Positions 34,261 through 46,191 of a stretch of DNA of 64,000 nt are shown one piece after another. The stretch lies in contig MCFE01000270.1 of assembly GCA_002104905.1 (NCBI GenBank), forward strand, positions 42,891 to 106,890. Direction: 5' to 3'. This DNA is from Basidiobolus meristosporus CBS 931.73. Taxonomy: Eukaryota > Basidiobolomycota > Basidiobolomycetes > Basidiobolales > Basidiobolaceae. The position numbers and the translations under genes were made by a program. The notes under the pieces were generated by a model. That model was not told the DNA's origin. It was given only the letters and a program-made list of their open reading frames with translations, and made no database searches. How positions within the stretch are numbered: position 1 is the stretch's first letter; every line of letters starts with the position of its first letter.

Positions 34261-34733
34261 GTGGATGGGTCTTGTAGACAAAATACAAGAACTATGTCAC
34301 AATTGGAAGATACAAAGTAAAGCTTGTAGCCATTGAACACTACAAAACAAGTAAGGTGGGCTGCACTGATGCTTCTACACCAGTAGCAAAGCTCATTAAC
34401 ATTAGATCAATAATGATTATAATGGCCAAATATTTGTTCTCACACATCATTGGACATTAAAGCTGTATTTTGGAATTGAGAACTGGATGGAGTTATGTAA
34501 ATGGACCATACTGATGGATTTGCTGGCCAAGATAGCCCTTGCTTGGAATGCAAGCTAAAAGGTCTTGGAATGCCCTTGAGCAATCATTTGGAGCTTAGAA
34601 TTGCAAGATAGGATATTCAGGTGTAGATACCACAATTACAACATCACATCAGTCTTGTCATATGATCCACACACTGAAAGCCTTTTGATTGTAGGAAGTA
34701 AGGTCACTGAGGGGGCAATAGTGCAAAGGGACA

Positions 34734-34976
34734 TTAGATAGAAATCCAAGTAAGAGAGCACACCACCTGGATCTTGGAGAGATACTTCATGATATTGGGA
34801 AGAGTGAACCCAACTTCAAAGGTATAGTGAGAGTGCTCAGTTAGCAGAACCGGTCTGATCTCAATTGCATCTAGTGCCCAGCAAATGCCCGTATACCCCT
34901 TCCTTGTTGGGATCCAATCCAAATGCATACACCACACCCTTTGATTCATGCGATGTTGGAAGGATGCATCAATCAA
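34734..34976 (-). pseudogene. Possible Harbinger-like transposase relic
   Basis: An 80-codon minus-strand frame with GICWALDAIEIR, which resembles the first catalytic-Asp motif (GCvGAiDgthI) of PIF/Harbinger transposases. Without a second motif this is a weak call. It marks the right edge of the transposon-rich block. Confidence 0.3.
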
Positions 34977-35252
34977 ACCTTGGAATCATTTTATGTTGCC
35001 GTTGATACGACCCAAACAAATGACCGCTACTTGACTGTTGTGTGATCTCCATATTACGATTTCTTCTTTTCCGCTACAAGCTAGGCGTTGACGGGAAAAA
35101 ACCTGGGAAACGTGTGGCCAACATCTCCCAAACATCACTTTATTGAACGAATAGAATACATGGTATTGTGGGGGGGGGGATAAATCAGGTTCATAGGATC
35201 CTCCAGAAGAACCCCACTGGACATTTGGAATTCTCCCTCAACCGGAACATCG

Positions 35253-36333
35253 TCAAGCAGTCTGGAACTCGCCGAAGTCCGAGGATACACTTTGAGGTCT
35301 TGGGGACCCACGGCGCTTTCGGTTACCGGCGGGTGGGGGCGGAGGCGGTAACAATGGCATCACTAACAACAACGGGAAAGCGAGGAGTGAATGAGTGATT
35401 AATAACGCCAAACTATGGAATACAAAGGGGTACCTCCTTCGGTCGAGGTGACATCGGCATGTCGCGGTTTCGAATCCCCAGAGTTCCCGATCTAACTACC
35501 GGTTAGCTGAGACCTCGAAAAGAGACGGGACTGAAAAGTTACCTTGCCGATCTTAAGACTTAGCATCTCCCCGTCCTTGAGAGAATAGTCATGTTTGGGA
35601 TCATTGCTGAGGCTGGCATCCTGGGTGGAGGTGCTACATTCGGCGATCTCCTTCTCGGTCTTGAGACGACTGAAAGAATCGGATGAATACGACAACGAAC
35701 CGGAGTGAGTGGGGCTGTATAGTTAGTGTAGATACCGAGAGAAATCCTGCAACGCTACGTTGAAGTCGAACGCTTCGCTTCGTTCGAGGAAACCCATCCC
35801 TACAAAGGCATGTCGACCTGGGGACCAATTAGTAACCAAGAAAACCCTCACCTCCCGGTTCGTAACGCTTACCATTATCCTCGATCCTCAACACGAAATA
35901 CCGACTTGAGTCCAGCACCGGCTCCACACTGTTGTTTTCTGGAGTGTACGGGCAAACCGCAAACAACTCCCCTAAAGGTACATGAGTTTAGATGGAAAGG
36001 CGGTTGAGCAAGAAGGGGTCATTAGCTCCAACCAGTGTTCTCATCTTCAAGACGAATGTCGCATTTCTCTCCGGTAGCGACCACCCGCAACCTTCCCTTC
36101 CACAGAAAACTCTCCACGTTCCAGTCTTGGGCCCTGTGTACGTCCTATCAGACGGCAACTCAGGGTGTGAGAGGGGTGAAGCACTTACTTGTATCCAGCA
36201 TTTCGCATCCGCGGGGGGATTCGATAGACTACAGGTAGGGGACGGGTAAGAAACACATCTGCTGATGGAAGTAACTTAAACAGGTACCGTAGCATTCCCG
36301 AATAACTGCTAATACCGATTCATAATCGTCCAT
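35253..36333 (-). CDS. NECAP-like adaptin-ear-binding endocytic protein
   Basis: Eight exons on the minus strand: 36333-36288, 36228-36189, 36133-36033, 35971-35873, 35817-35736, 35669-35543, 35491-35434 and 35362-35253. All phases agree and give about 220 residues. The PH-like NECAP domain fills residues 1-160: MDDYESVL start, VYRIPPRMRNAGYKAQDW, GRLRVVATGEKCDIRLED, SSRYFVLRIEDNGRHAFVGM and EAFDFNVALQDFSR, each characteristic of the family. The proline-rich tail (PLLPPPPPAGNRK) ends FGEFQTA. In animals NECAP binds AP-2 and accessory proteins at clathrin-coated pits on the plasma membrane; the same role is inferred here. Introns are 50-70 nt; one has a CTAAC branch site. A poly(A) signal AATAAA lies at 35144-35139, about 110 nt after the stop. 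This is the first gene right of the transposon block. Confidence 0.9.
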
Positions 36334-36800
36334 TATCCTGAAAGTGTGCGTGTAGCGTAAGTATCCTTGTCAAGTAGCGTGCAGGCCAGGGAGGCTGGTG
36401 AAATTGTAACTATATGCTAAGGTCAACTAGGGATTCTCTGGGAACCCACGGTTTATAGCACTCCAATGATTCACCATCACCGTCAATGTGGGTGAAAATT
36501 CACTGATGCACTCACAACCCGCGGAATAAATTAAGCGCTGGCTAATCGGGCGCATATCTGCGAAACCCATGTTCCATCACTTCAGCATTTGATTTGCAGC
36601 GAGTTCCAGCTAAAGATATTCACTTTCGTTTATTCCAACGCCTCTGCCTCAGGCTAACAAGGGCTGTCTACAGACAAAAATGGTTTTACGGTCCTGAACA
36701 GCGCATGCATCAACAGACTTGGTGCTGCCAGTTTGGAAACCTCAGCCTTCACTCATGATTGGCACGCCTCTTGCCAAGTGAAAAGGAGAGTGTCTACGTG
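36334..36800. other. Intergenic region between NECAP and tyrosinase
   Basis: About 470 bp without a gene. It contains the NECAP promoter and 5' leader on the right side of that gene and the tyrosinase 3' UTR. No clear regulatory motif stands out. Confidence 0.4.
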
Positions 36801-38325
36801 CTAAAGATTTTTTACCGTGGAAGGCAGATTGTTGATGGGAGTGGGGATGTATCTTACGTCTTGGCGTATCCCCTCAAACAGCCTGGTTGAGAGTGGGCAG
36901 ATATGGGCCCACTGATTAGCATCCGGTATTCTGGGATCTGACTGCTCACCAGAGTTGTAGGGAGAGGGATATTTTTCCCCCATCTGTATCAGAAGCTTGA
37001 TGGTTGATTCCACATTCTCCAGAGAAACCGGGGAGGTGTAGTTCATCTGGTGAAGCTTTTGCAGCAACGCGGCGTTCGTCTGCTCGTATCTTCTGGTTTT
37101 CACAATATCCATGCGACGCTGTTCCAGCCACTCGTTCTCCAAGGCCTTGGGGATGCGTAGATTGTGCTGATCGGTTCGATCCAATGCCGATACTCCTTTA
37201 AATATCTCGGCGTAATCCGGGTTTTGTAGCAATTGGACTTTGTTCAGCGGGATGATCGGCTGCGAGAACGGAGCCCGTATGAAGTCACCTGGACTATCGG
37301 TGTAGGTGTAACAGAGACCTGGGGCTGAAATATCCATCACCGAACTAACCGGAACGTTGAACGGCACAAGGTTGTCGCACAACGTGGCCGAAGCGTTGGG
37401 AGAGACCTCCTCGGAGCTGTTACCGGAACGAACGATACCGCCGTAGCCGTACTGAACCTCCGGATGGAGCTTCTGCCATCTGTACCAGATCTTGTCTATG
37501 TACGCGTGGTGGATCCAGAACAGCGGGCTGCGTCAAAAAACCCGATTAAAATCGTTCGAGCGATGCCATTGAAACGGCCATGGTGACCACTTACTCATTC
37601 GGACTGTATAGCTCACCCATGTCCCCGCCGATGGCTCGATGAACATTGTTGTGGGGCCCGTACTCCATGATGTCGTGGAATTGAAGGTAGTCCGCCGCAA
37701 CGTCGATGAAGTTATTCAATGATTCGGGCGAATAGACCGAAGCCATCTTGTCCCCCCCGTTGAATATTCTTTTCAGACAGCCTCTTGGAATTTCGTTCAT
37801 CCATCCCGCAAACCGCCCTCTCAGCACGCAATTCTCCGGGCCCATCCCGTTGCCTCCGCTCTGTTGCATAGCAAAATGGTCCTCTGGTGATTGGGAGTCA
37901 ATCGACCAGTCCTGTGGAGAGCTCGATGAACACCACGTTTGTATCTAGATGGCTAATCTGGCACTTACCCAGTACGGGAGAACCACGTTTGGATCGATCT
38001 CCTGAAGTCTACGCTCGAAGATTCTGAGGTAGTACCTGTGCCAAGGGAAGAAGGTGGGTGTCTGATGGGCCCAGATATCATAATCCTTGTGCAGAGGCAC
38101 GAGGTAAGTATGAAGGCCAGTATCGTGAAGCTTTTGGAAAGCGTTTACGAAGCCATCCCACTCTCGTTGAGACATCTGACGAACCTCCTTGCGGATGGAG
38201 ATCTTGGTGCACGATGTGGGAAGCCCCTGTGGACCGCTGAAGCCGCTGTACTCCACATCACCACTTACCTCGTAACCAATTACTAAGGCACACAGTGTCC
38301 AGCTCAGTCGAACGCTTATCTTCAT
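36801..38325 (-). CDS. Secreted tyrosinase-like type 3 copper oxidase
   Basis: Three minus-strand exons (38325-37969, 37911-37595, 37527-36801) give about 466 residues. A signal peptide is likely (MKISVRLSWTLCALVIG). The six copper-binding histidines are present: CuA H79 (VPLHKDYD), H87 (WAH) and H96 (FFPWHRYYL); CuB H206 and H210 (GPHNNVH) plus the IHH at 231-232 (DPLFWIHHAYIDKIW). NCVLRGRFAGW and HRAIGGDMG are typical of the fungal tyrosinase common central domain. Such enzymes oxidise phenols, often towards melanin or in wall cross-linking; the substrate here is unknown. I chose the start that gives the signal peptide rather than the longer frame from 38514. A GTAAGT inside exon 1 is not spliced, because the next acceptor is too near. 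Confidence 0.9.
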
Positions 38326-38525
38326 TGATTTATTACTAAATGCTCGAGCGTAAGAGATATTGGCCTGAGCAGGACACGGGAAGAGACAAAGGTGAAAGCT
38401 GGCAAAGGAACCTTCCATCCGGATAGGATTGCTCTTATAACTGAGCAATATCTTGTGGATCGACAGCGACTGAGATTCGATCCTGTAACTGGAACTGATT
38501 AGCATGCATATCACGCAGACGCTTG

Positions 38526-39124
38526 GAGACCATCAATTTCAAGCAATACCACAGCGGCATCTATTTGGGAATCTGTGTTTCAGCTACCAACAGTGTTTGT
38601 GTTAAACTAGGAGGCGCTTCGGCATCTGCTCGCAAATGACGGATCCAACAGCACCTCGTATGAACGAGGGTGATTTGGGCATTCCTCAGCGTAAGCGGGA
38701 TTAGCCCGTTGAATTGGATCCCGCCATGCTGCAGCTACGCAAGGCATCTCCGATATGAAATCAGTGGCAGAATCGGATTGATATGCATGGACGATAGAAG
38801 GTTGATACGTTTCATCGCTTCTGGTGTGTTTGACGTTTTTTCTCGTGTGAGAACGGCTTCATATATGCAGTCCACCAATCCCATCTCCCCTGACGGAACG
38901 TCAAACGCTCATGTAGCATGTGGCGATCGTGGCCCCTTAAAGACACTCGTCGATTGGCCTGAATTGTGTGCGCTTGGGGCGGTTTTGAATGTATGTGAGC
39001 CTACTATATACCTGCTCTGCGCAATAGGCGCAACGGCAACATAGCATTGGATAAAAGGACATATGGCATAGGATATGAACTTTATTTCACTACAAGATCG
39101 ATGTACATGCTTAGAAACGGTCAC
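38526..39124. other. Intergenic region between tyrosinase and PMT gene 1
   Basis: The tyrosinase promoter lies on its right side. Around 39090 is the 3' end of the PMT gene. Frames here lack domain content or a consistent splice pattern, and I see no gene. Confidence 0.4.
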
Positions 39125-41434
39125 TCATGGGTCATACAACTCCCAGCTTCTGAGCCATTCACGTGACTCAAGGTCTTTGGCAGGGTAATCAAATCCGAAG
39201 GCAAATGGTGCAAAGTAAACAAACACTCCAGCCAACAAGACCAGAGCTCCAACCAGCACCGCCCATTGGATGAGCGAGGAGCGCTCTCGAGTGCCGAAGT
39301 CGATCAAGAAGCTGGTCATAAAAATGGCGTAGTAGAGAGCGGGAAAATAATGATGCAGGTATGTGACTCGACCCATTAGAAAGAAGGGGAAGTAGTGCAG
39401 AAACCATCCAGTGAACAGCATCTTCCCGACCTGAAGGAACTTATTTGCCCGGATGGAATTCCTGAAGAGAAGTATGTTGCGTTGACTAGCGATGACCTGG
39501 GCTGCGTATATACTTGCGAAGATAACAATGGAGGCTGCCCCACCCCACCATATTACGGGATGGCCGATCAACCAGTACTTTGTGTCTTCATTTCCCCATG
39601 AGCACATCCTCAGCGCGGTGTTAAGCAGTGGCCAGTCTACGGGTGCCGAGGCGAGCTTATCGATACGATCAGAATCAGGGACGAGCGCGTTGTTTGTCTT
39701 CCACATCGCATGATTCAAGTGTAGAAAATCGGCCCAAAAGCTGGTCTGCAGATCGTGCGGCTCGGCTTTGGGTAAATGCTCATTTTGATGGCTCTCGATG
39801 TTCCATATAGTGTTCGATCCCCACCCCCCCTCCGGATCACAAGTAACCTCTCCTTGGCCATATCCCCATTCTGGTAAAGTTTTCGTGTTGGTCCTCAGAA
39901 CGCACCCCGTCGATCGATGACGGAGACGGAATCTCGTGGTTAGAGAGCGAATTTTTTCTGGCTTGGCCACCACCATATCGTCTAGAATCTCTATATACCA
40001 GTAATCATTGGTGTCTCCGAAAGTGCTATTTCCATATGCGCTCGCTTCGAATTGACCTTCGGTCAATGGGGCTGGAATTCCGTGTGAATGAAGATTTCCA
40101 CCAGTAGTCACGTGGGCCAATCGTATCAAGTCCCCGTTTTTCACTAGGGAGACATCTTCACTGCGAGGCTGGGATTCCTCCCTGGGCTTTAGCACGAACC
40201 AGTTGTTATTTTCGTCTTTATGGCCATATATTGTGACTTGCTGTTGATGAGATCCCGTGGGGTAAAAGTGAGCGTGTGAGTGTAACAGACCGTTGAACTC
40301 GCCATTACTCCTCAAAGTTATGGAGGAGCCATAAGCCAGTTCTAAAGGGACGTTCTTCAGATCGCTACCCTCCAGGTTAGCTTGAAATAGCGATGACATG
40401 ACTCCATCGCTTTTACCGCTCTTCGTTAGTAGAGAAAAGTGGACTTTGAAGCAGGCAACGTATATCCCGAACGGTATAAGGATCAAGCAAATCACTCTGG
40501 AAAGCCAATGCATCACATACTTGACCTTGGGCATCTCGTAGTCACCAAACTTCACCCATAGATCTTCGATCGTCTGAACTCCAACCCAGGCCGTGGTGAA
40601 CAGGCCCACCCACTTGACACTCGCCACACAGCCTATACTTACTCCGGTGAACACCAGCCAGCTCCACCACTTTAGGGAAAACGCGCTATTGTGGTGATAG
40701 CGAAACCCAGAGAATCCCCAAAGAGTGCTTGCTGTGAAGCAAAGAAGTATAGGATCTAGCAGAATGAATCTACTGATTGTGAGTGTAGTTGTATCCATCA
40801 GCACCATACATGCGCACAGAAACGCTCCCTTCTTTGTGTATCCAAGATTCAGACAGGTCCAATAGGATAGTGGTATCATCAGGGCTCCAAAAGCGGCAGT
40901 AAACTGCCTCATCCGAAGGTAATCCAGATTCTCGGGATAATTTTCTCCGCTGTTAAAGTTGTACGACCCATCGTAGCCAGCAAGGTATCCGCCCAGTCCG
41001 ACAAGCATTTTTCCTAGCGGCGGGTGCACATCATGGTAGAATTCATGGCGCAGATAATATGAGCCAAACTAAATAGAGAGTTAGTCGATGCTCGGCCAAG
41101 CTGGGTACAGTGGTGCACAAACTTTTCCGAAGTGAGCTTCGTCCCAGACCACCTTGTTGGCCTTGCCCAGTTGATAGAAGCGTGTAAAGATGGCCATAGA
41201 TGTCAGAAAGATAACGGACCCCCATACAGCAAAGGTGTTTTTCTAGTTGAAATGTAAATAAATGGGGTTGAATGAAACCGTACGTTGGCGAGCTATTACC
41301 CATTGAGAGAATGTGACTCTGCTTATGCTGCCAGGTGTTTTTTCTTTGGCTGTGAAGTCGTCCGGCACGGCAGGTCCAACTGGCTTTTTTAGTTGTTGCT
41401 TTTTATGACGAAGACGCAGGTTGTCCCATACCAT
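39125..41434 (-). CDS. Protein O-mannosyltransferase, PMT2 type (gene 1)
   Basis: Three exons (41434-41300, 41242-41123, 41068-39125) give about 732 residues. The enzyme transfers mannose from dolichyl-phosphate mannose to Ser/Thr in the ER lumen. The first luminal loop has the catalytic WDEAHFGKF and [21 protein letters not shown]-like sequence ([16 protein letters not shown]) follows. Multiple membrane helices occupy both ends. A central luminal MIR region lies at about residues 310-500 ([37 protein letters not shown]). The C-terminal helices contain [16 protein letters not shown]. The [17 protein letters not shown] segment is typical of the PMT2 subfamily. It is divergently arranged with a paralog at 42533, about 1.1 kb apart. 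Codon use is less biased than in the paralog. Confidence 0.93.
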
Positions 41435-42532
41435 AGTGCTAAATGATGAAAGAGGGAATTCGCGGGACGGGCATGTTTACATGGTCTACAGATGCACACA
41501 CTTTATATAGCCCCGCCGAAGTTGGAGCATCTATTCCTGCATTATAAACAAAGCTTGAATTAGACATGAACCGCCCTAGAGTCGGTGACCATTACCAGTG
41601 GACCTCACTATGACAACAAAGAGATGGCATATTTTTATGAATGTCTTGGATTCATTTTTATATACATTCAATCATGTTGGGTTATGCTATTATTACGCTC
41701 AGTGTGATGACGAGTTTGTCCTTGGTGACAATCTACAAGTGGGCTCGATTGGTAGGCGTAGTGCTACACGCACCAAAGTGTATTTCATGTCAACGACCTG
41801 AGCTGCCCTTCTACCATGATATGACCGTTCCTCATCAGACACAAGCGATCGTCGAATTTTTGAGCTCCGCTACTACCTGAAGCGTGTTTGTTATGTTTGT
41901 GCAACATCAAAATCAATTAAGCTAACTCTGTACGTATGTACCGAGAGTAGTCAATGGGATGCAGGCATGTGAGCGTGGCACAGGTCTATTTATGGGCATC
42001 TCATGACGTTCGCGGTAAGTCAAGATCTAGGCTTCGATTGTGATCTGATTCGTGGTGTGTGCTCTGCTGTCTCAGACCAAGCTACGTCTGGTGTTGCTAA
42101 CAGCTGCAAGCACCCGGCAATCAGAACAATGCTGGCTAAGCTCTCTACCTCGGTCCCAACAAGCTTAGTGGTTGGTATGGGATCGGATACGGACGTTTGT
42201 TGTTCGAATCCCACCACAATTGCGCGTTGAGAGAGCGAGTAAAAATAGCAACCAAAGTCTACTGATATGGAAAATGATGAAAAAAAAATGCCATAGGCTA
42301 GACAGCGCGCCAAATGAAAGCGCGATATACCACATCATTAGGAATCGTTTGCATACCGTTGAACAATCCGAGCGGATTTGTGTTTTTGTAAATCTCATCG
42401 GGGCAAATCGAATCAGTTTCCATGGTCACTTTTTTATATATTTTCCCCGAGGATTATTTTCACCATTCGAGTCTTCGTTAACTACTCTATCCTCCAAGCT
42501 TTCCTCCCGCCTCAGAAAAGGGACGTACATCA
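41435..42532. other. Shared upstream region of the two PMT genes
   Basis: About 1.1 kb between two divergent starts. It must contain both promoters. A tRNA-like B-box string (GTTCGAATCCC) at about 42199-42213 is present but does not fold as a tRNA. No credible gene is seen; the short frames have no domain content. Confidence 0.45.
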
Positions 42533-44833
42533 ATGGTATCTGAACCTTTGCGGCAAAGACACGCCAAAAAACCTGGGTCGAAACTACCCTCGAACAATGA
42601 GGTTTTGGAAACAAAGGATGTCAAGGTTCATTCGGAACCTGTGAAACAATCCAAGGTGAGTCGCTCAGGCGGCTGTTGTGTTTGGTCCTTTGGCTCATCA
42701 ACCCATGCAATTAACTTGTAGTGCTCGCATATTGACTGGATCGTGGTGCTGATCCTGACAGGACTCTCGATTTTCACCCATTACTTCCAGCTAGCCAAAG
42801 CTGGAAGAGTCATCTGGGATGAATCTCACTTTGGAAAGGTAGTAATTGGTTGCAATGTTCGGCCGCCACATCTTGGCTAACAGGCTTATCATACCTAGTT
42901 TGGCTCTTTCTACCTTCGTCGCGAGTTTTACCACGACGTTCATCCTCCACTTGGTAAGATGTTGGTCGCACTAGGCGGCTACCTGTCCGGCTACGACGGA
43001 TCGTTTGATTTCGGAAGCGGCGGCACTTACACCGAAGGAATGAACTATCATGGAATGCGCATGTTCACCGCATTTTTCGGCATGGTCATGGTGCCCGTAG
43101 CGTACCTGACCGCTTTGAATTTCGGGTATACGCGTAAATGCGCCTTCTTGGCTGCTTCCATGGTGTTATTGGATACAACTACATTGGTGATCACCAGGTT
43201 TATCCTTCTTGATCCGATGCTGCTTTGCTTCACTGCGACCACCGGGCTAGCCTTGTCTTACTTCCGTAAACACAAGCACGCCGAATTCTCCACCAAGTGG
43301 TGGATCGGGCTTGTTGCAACCGGCGTCAACCTGGGACTCGTGGCTTCCGTCAAGTGGATCGGCCTTTTCACCATCGCCTGGGTTGGCTGGGATACCATCG
43401 AGGAATTGTGGGACAAGTTCGGGGACTACAAGATGCCAAAGTTGCGCTATCTTCAACACTGGATTGCTCGCGCAATCTGCTTGATCGTCATACCTTTGAG
43501 TATTTATGTCGCCTGCTTCAAGATTCACTTTGCTATCCTGACCAGAAGTGGCAAAGACGATGGTGTCATGAGCTCATTGTTCCAGGCCAACTTGGAAGGT
43601 AGTGAGCTCAAGTCCGTTCCTCTCGAATTAGCCTATGGTTCTGTGGTGACTGTGCATGGGTCTACTGGGCTCCTTCATTCCCATTCCCATCTTTACCCTG
43701 AAGGTTCGAAGCAACAGCAAATCACGACGTATACTTACAAGGACTCCAACAACGAATGGAAGGTTCTGAAGCCAAGAAACGTGGAGCAACCAGCCGAGGA
43801 AGATGCTGTGCTGGTGAAGGATGGGGACTTGATCAGACTGGTCCATACCGCCACCCAGGCCAATCTCCACGCGCACAAAGTTCAAGCCCCAGTCAGCAAA
43901 GCCCACTGGGAAGCCAGTGCTTACGGAAACCTTACATTTGGTGATCAGAACGATTACTGGTATATCGAGGTTCTTGACGATGTCAACACGAAGACCGAAT
44001 ATATCCGCACCCTGACCACCCGATTCCGCTTACGTCACCAAGGGACTGGATGCATCCTCAGGACCACTTCGGAGAATCTTCCTGCCTGGGGCTACAACCA
44101 AGGGGAAGTCGCCTGCGATAAGGAGACCAGCTACTGGGGACAGGGTGCCGTGTGGAATATCGAGGGACATGTTAACCAGCACCTGCCAATTGCCGAGCCC
44201 CAAAACTTCAAAACCAGCTTCTGGCATGACTTCGTTCACCTCAACATTGCTATGTGGAGAACAAACAATGGGTTGATCCCTGACCCAGACAAGGACGATC
44301 ACCTGGCATCTCAGCCCTACGAATGGCCCCTTTTGATAACCGCCATGAGAATGTGCTCGTGGGGAGATAACGACATCAAGTTCTGGCTAGTGGGCCATCC
44401 CTTTATCTGGTGGGGCAGCATCCTGGCATTGTGCAGTTTCGTCGGCATCACTGGGCTCTACCTGATCATGCAACAGAGAAGAATTCAGCTATTCGGCAGC
44501 TCGGCCAGATCCAACGAATTCTTCCCTCTTGGAAGATTACTGTTTGTCGGCTGGTTCCTGCACTATTTCCCGTTCTTCTTGATGGGACGTGTCACCTACC
44601 TGCATCATTATTTCCCAGCGTTGTACTTCGCCATCTTCATGTTCACCTTCTTGATCGACTTCTTCATCAAGAACCGCTCGGAGTTCGTTCAATGGGCCGT
44701 GGTGTTGGCCGTATTCTCGGTTACCCTGTGGGTGTTCCTGTTGTACAGTCCGTTCGTATTCGGATTTGATTATCCAGCCCGGGATCTGGCCAATAGAGAG
44801 CTGCTTAATCGTTGGAAGTTATACAATCGGTAA
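42533..44833 (+). CDS. Protein O-mannosyltransferase, PMT2 type (gene 2)
   Basis: Three exons (42533-42655, 42722-42838, 42899-44833) give about 724 residues. Intron positions match gene 1: both have an intron after the basic N-terminal cytoplasmic stretch and one after the WDE-HFGK motif. Catalytic-loop motifs VIWDESHFGK and [13 protein letters not shown] are present, then [31 protein letters not shown], the MIR repeats (GLLHSHSHLYPEGS, NLHAHKV, RFRLRHQGTGCILRT) and [16 protein letters not shown]. It acts in the ER membrane, usually as a heterodimer with a PMT1-type partner not seen here. Codons favour C-ending forms strongly, more than in gene 1, which suggests higher expression. AATAAA at 44895 is a likely poly(A) signal. 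The 3' end faces the WLM protease gene. Confidence 0.94.
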
Positions 44834-45005
44834 TCCCATCGTGTTCGCATGGGACGACCTCTGGGTTTATTTAAAGTTATACAATTAAGAATGAAATAAA
44901 AAGTGAAGCCGTAACATCGTGAGCGTGTAGTATCGAGGTGAATGAAGGCCATCGGGTGTGGTGGAAAATTACATTAGATATTCTACATGGACGGAGTGGG
45001 TGACG

Positions 45006-46191
45006 CTACTTTTGGGGACCACCCGACCCGCAACCCTCGTCCAGTTCTTTCTCGATCGCGGTCAGACGCAACATGGCCGCATTCGCCATCACCTCGCGCT
45101 GGCTTAAAGAAGGATCGCTTTTGGCACCGCCCAAGACCCTGGAAGTGCTGGGATTCGCATCGCTATACGACACGTCGTCCGGATCGAAGAATTTCTTCTT
45201 GGAAAGGGTTTTCCCGTTGGATTTGGTCCAGTTCAACTCCACTGTTGGAACATGGGTTAGTCTAAGCCAAGACGGGTTGGGGCCATTCAACGAGCCACTT
45301 ACCAACTTCTTTGTTCAGTTTCCGGTCCAGCTGATGGAAATTTTGGTCGTGCTCCGACCAAACCATGTGGGTGAGCTCGTGTAGTAGCACCTTCAGTAGC
45401 ATGTCGTAGCCTCGAAATCCCTCCAGATCGTCAGTGCGTAGTCGAATGGCTATGGTCTCCCCCTTGTTTCTGTTGTACCCTAATATCGAGCGCTCCGAGG
45501 GGGAGAGTTCGATGAGGGCCCCCACGGACCATTTATACTTCTTCATGATCTCACGTACACCGAGGTCCTCTTTTAGTCTCTGCAACAGACTGCGGGCTCG
45601 CTCCTGTTGCGAAAATTGAGGGAGCACCTCGATTCGATGGAAAGTGTATTGGTCATCTTGGCTTGTGCGCACCGGTTTGTATGCCTAAGAAGCGTGTGAG
45701 CCATTGCCGGATTCGCCGAGGGTTAGGTGGCCTCGATGACTTACTTGAACCTTTCGGGGCAACACCCGATCGAAGGGGATCTTGCTGACCGCGTTCTGGT
45801 CCAGCTCTTGGATTTTTTGTACCTGGTTGGGCGAGGTGGCCAGTAGCATCACCTTGCTACCTGGCAACAGATTGCTTTCTCCCAGGGTATGCTCGTCTTT
45901 CAGCTTCCCTAAAGACGTGGTTAGAGGTAAGATAAGAAGCCTTCGAACCAGGAAAGGGGGGCTAACCTTTGTAGAGTAGTTTTTGATACTCGGGCTCCAC
46001 ACCGGTTATCTCACGAATATGTTCCTTTAAAGTTTGTACAGTGGAATCCAGTGGGCGGGAAATGTCGTGGGGCTTTCCTTTATATGTTACAGTGAAAGTA
46101 ACTATTGTTGAGATGGAAAGTTGCGGGGTCAGCATTGGAGGGATCGGAAGTTGCTTATGAATGGCGGCAACTTACTGTTTTCAGCATCCAT
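45006..46191 (-). CDS. Ubiquitin-like + WLM metalloprotease (Wss1/SPRTN-like family)
   Basis: Five exons (46191-46176, 46101-45967, 45908-45745, 45684-45303, 45241-45006) give about 310 residues with consistent phases. Residues 1-75 form a ubiquitin-like fold (ITFTVTYKGKPHDISR...LKEHIREITGVEPEYQKLLYKG...LLPGSKVMLLA). The WLM zinc-protease domain covers roughly 110-235, with HELTHMVWSEHDQNFH giving the HExxH motif and a third ligand. A C-terminal tail (DPSLSQREVMANAAMLRL) resembles the end of such proteins. Family members cut DNA-protein crosslinks or SUMO/ubiquitin-bound proteins in the nucleus. The Ubl at the N-terminus is like the fission-yeast Ubl-WLM protein rather than budding-yeast Wss1. 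The substrate is inferred only. Confidence 0.88.

Noticed and set aside
38241-38275. GTAAGT inside tyrosinase exon 1 as a possible intron donor
   Set aside because: The nearest acceptor would leave an intron of about 23 nt, below the size of all others here, and the unspliced frame is open and in phase.
42150-42222. tRNA-like region with a GTTCGAATCCC B-box and an A-box-like TTAGTGGTTGG
   Set aside because: The T stem does not pair (TGTTG against CCCAC) and no matching acceptor stem or anticodon arm can be drawn. It may be a tRNA-derived relic, but I do not call a gene.
43048-44302. Several frames opposite and within the PMT genes, such as 43297-43602 and 44030-44302
   Set aside because: They are shadows of the long GC-rich PMT exon and have no domain content.
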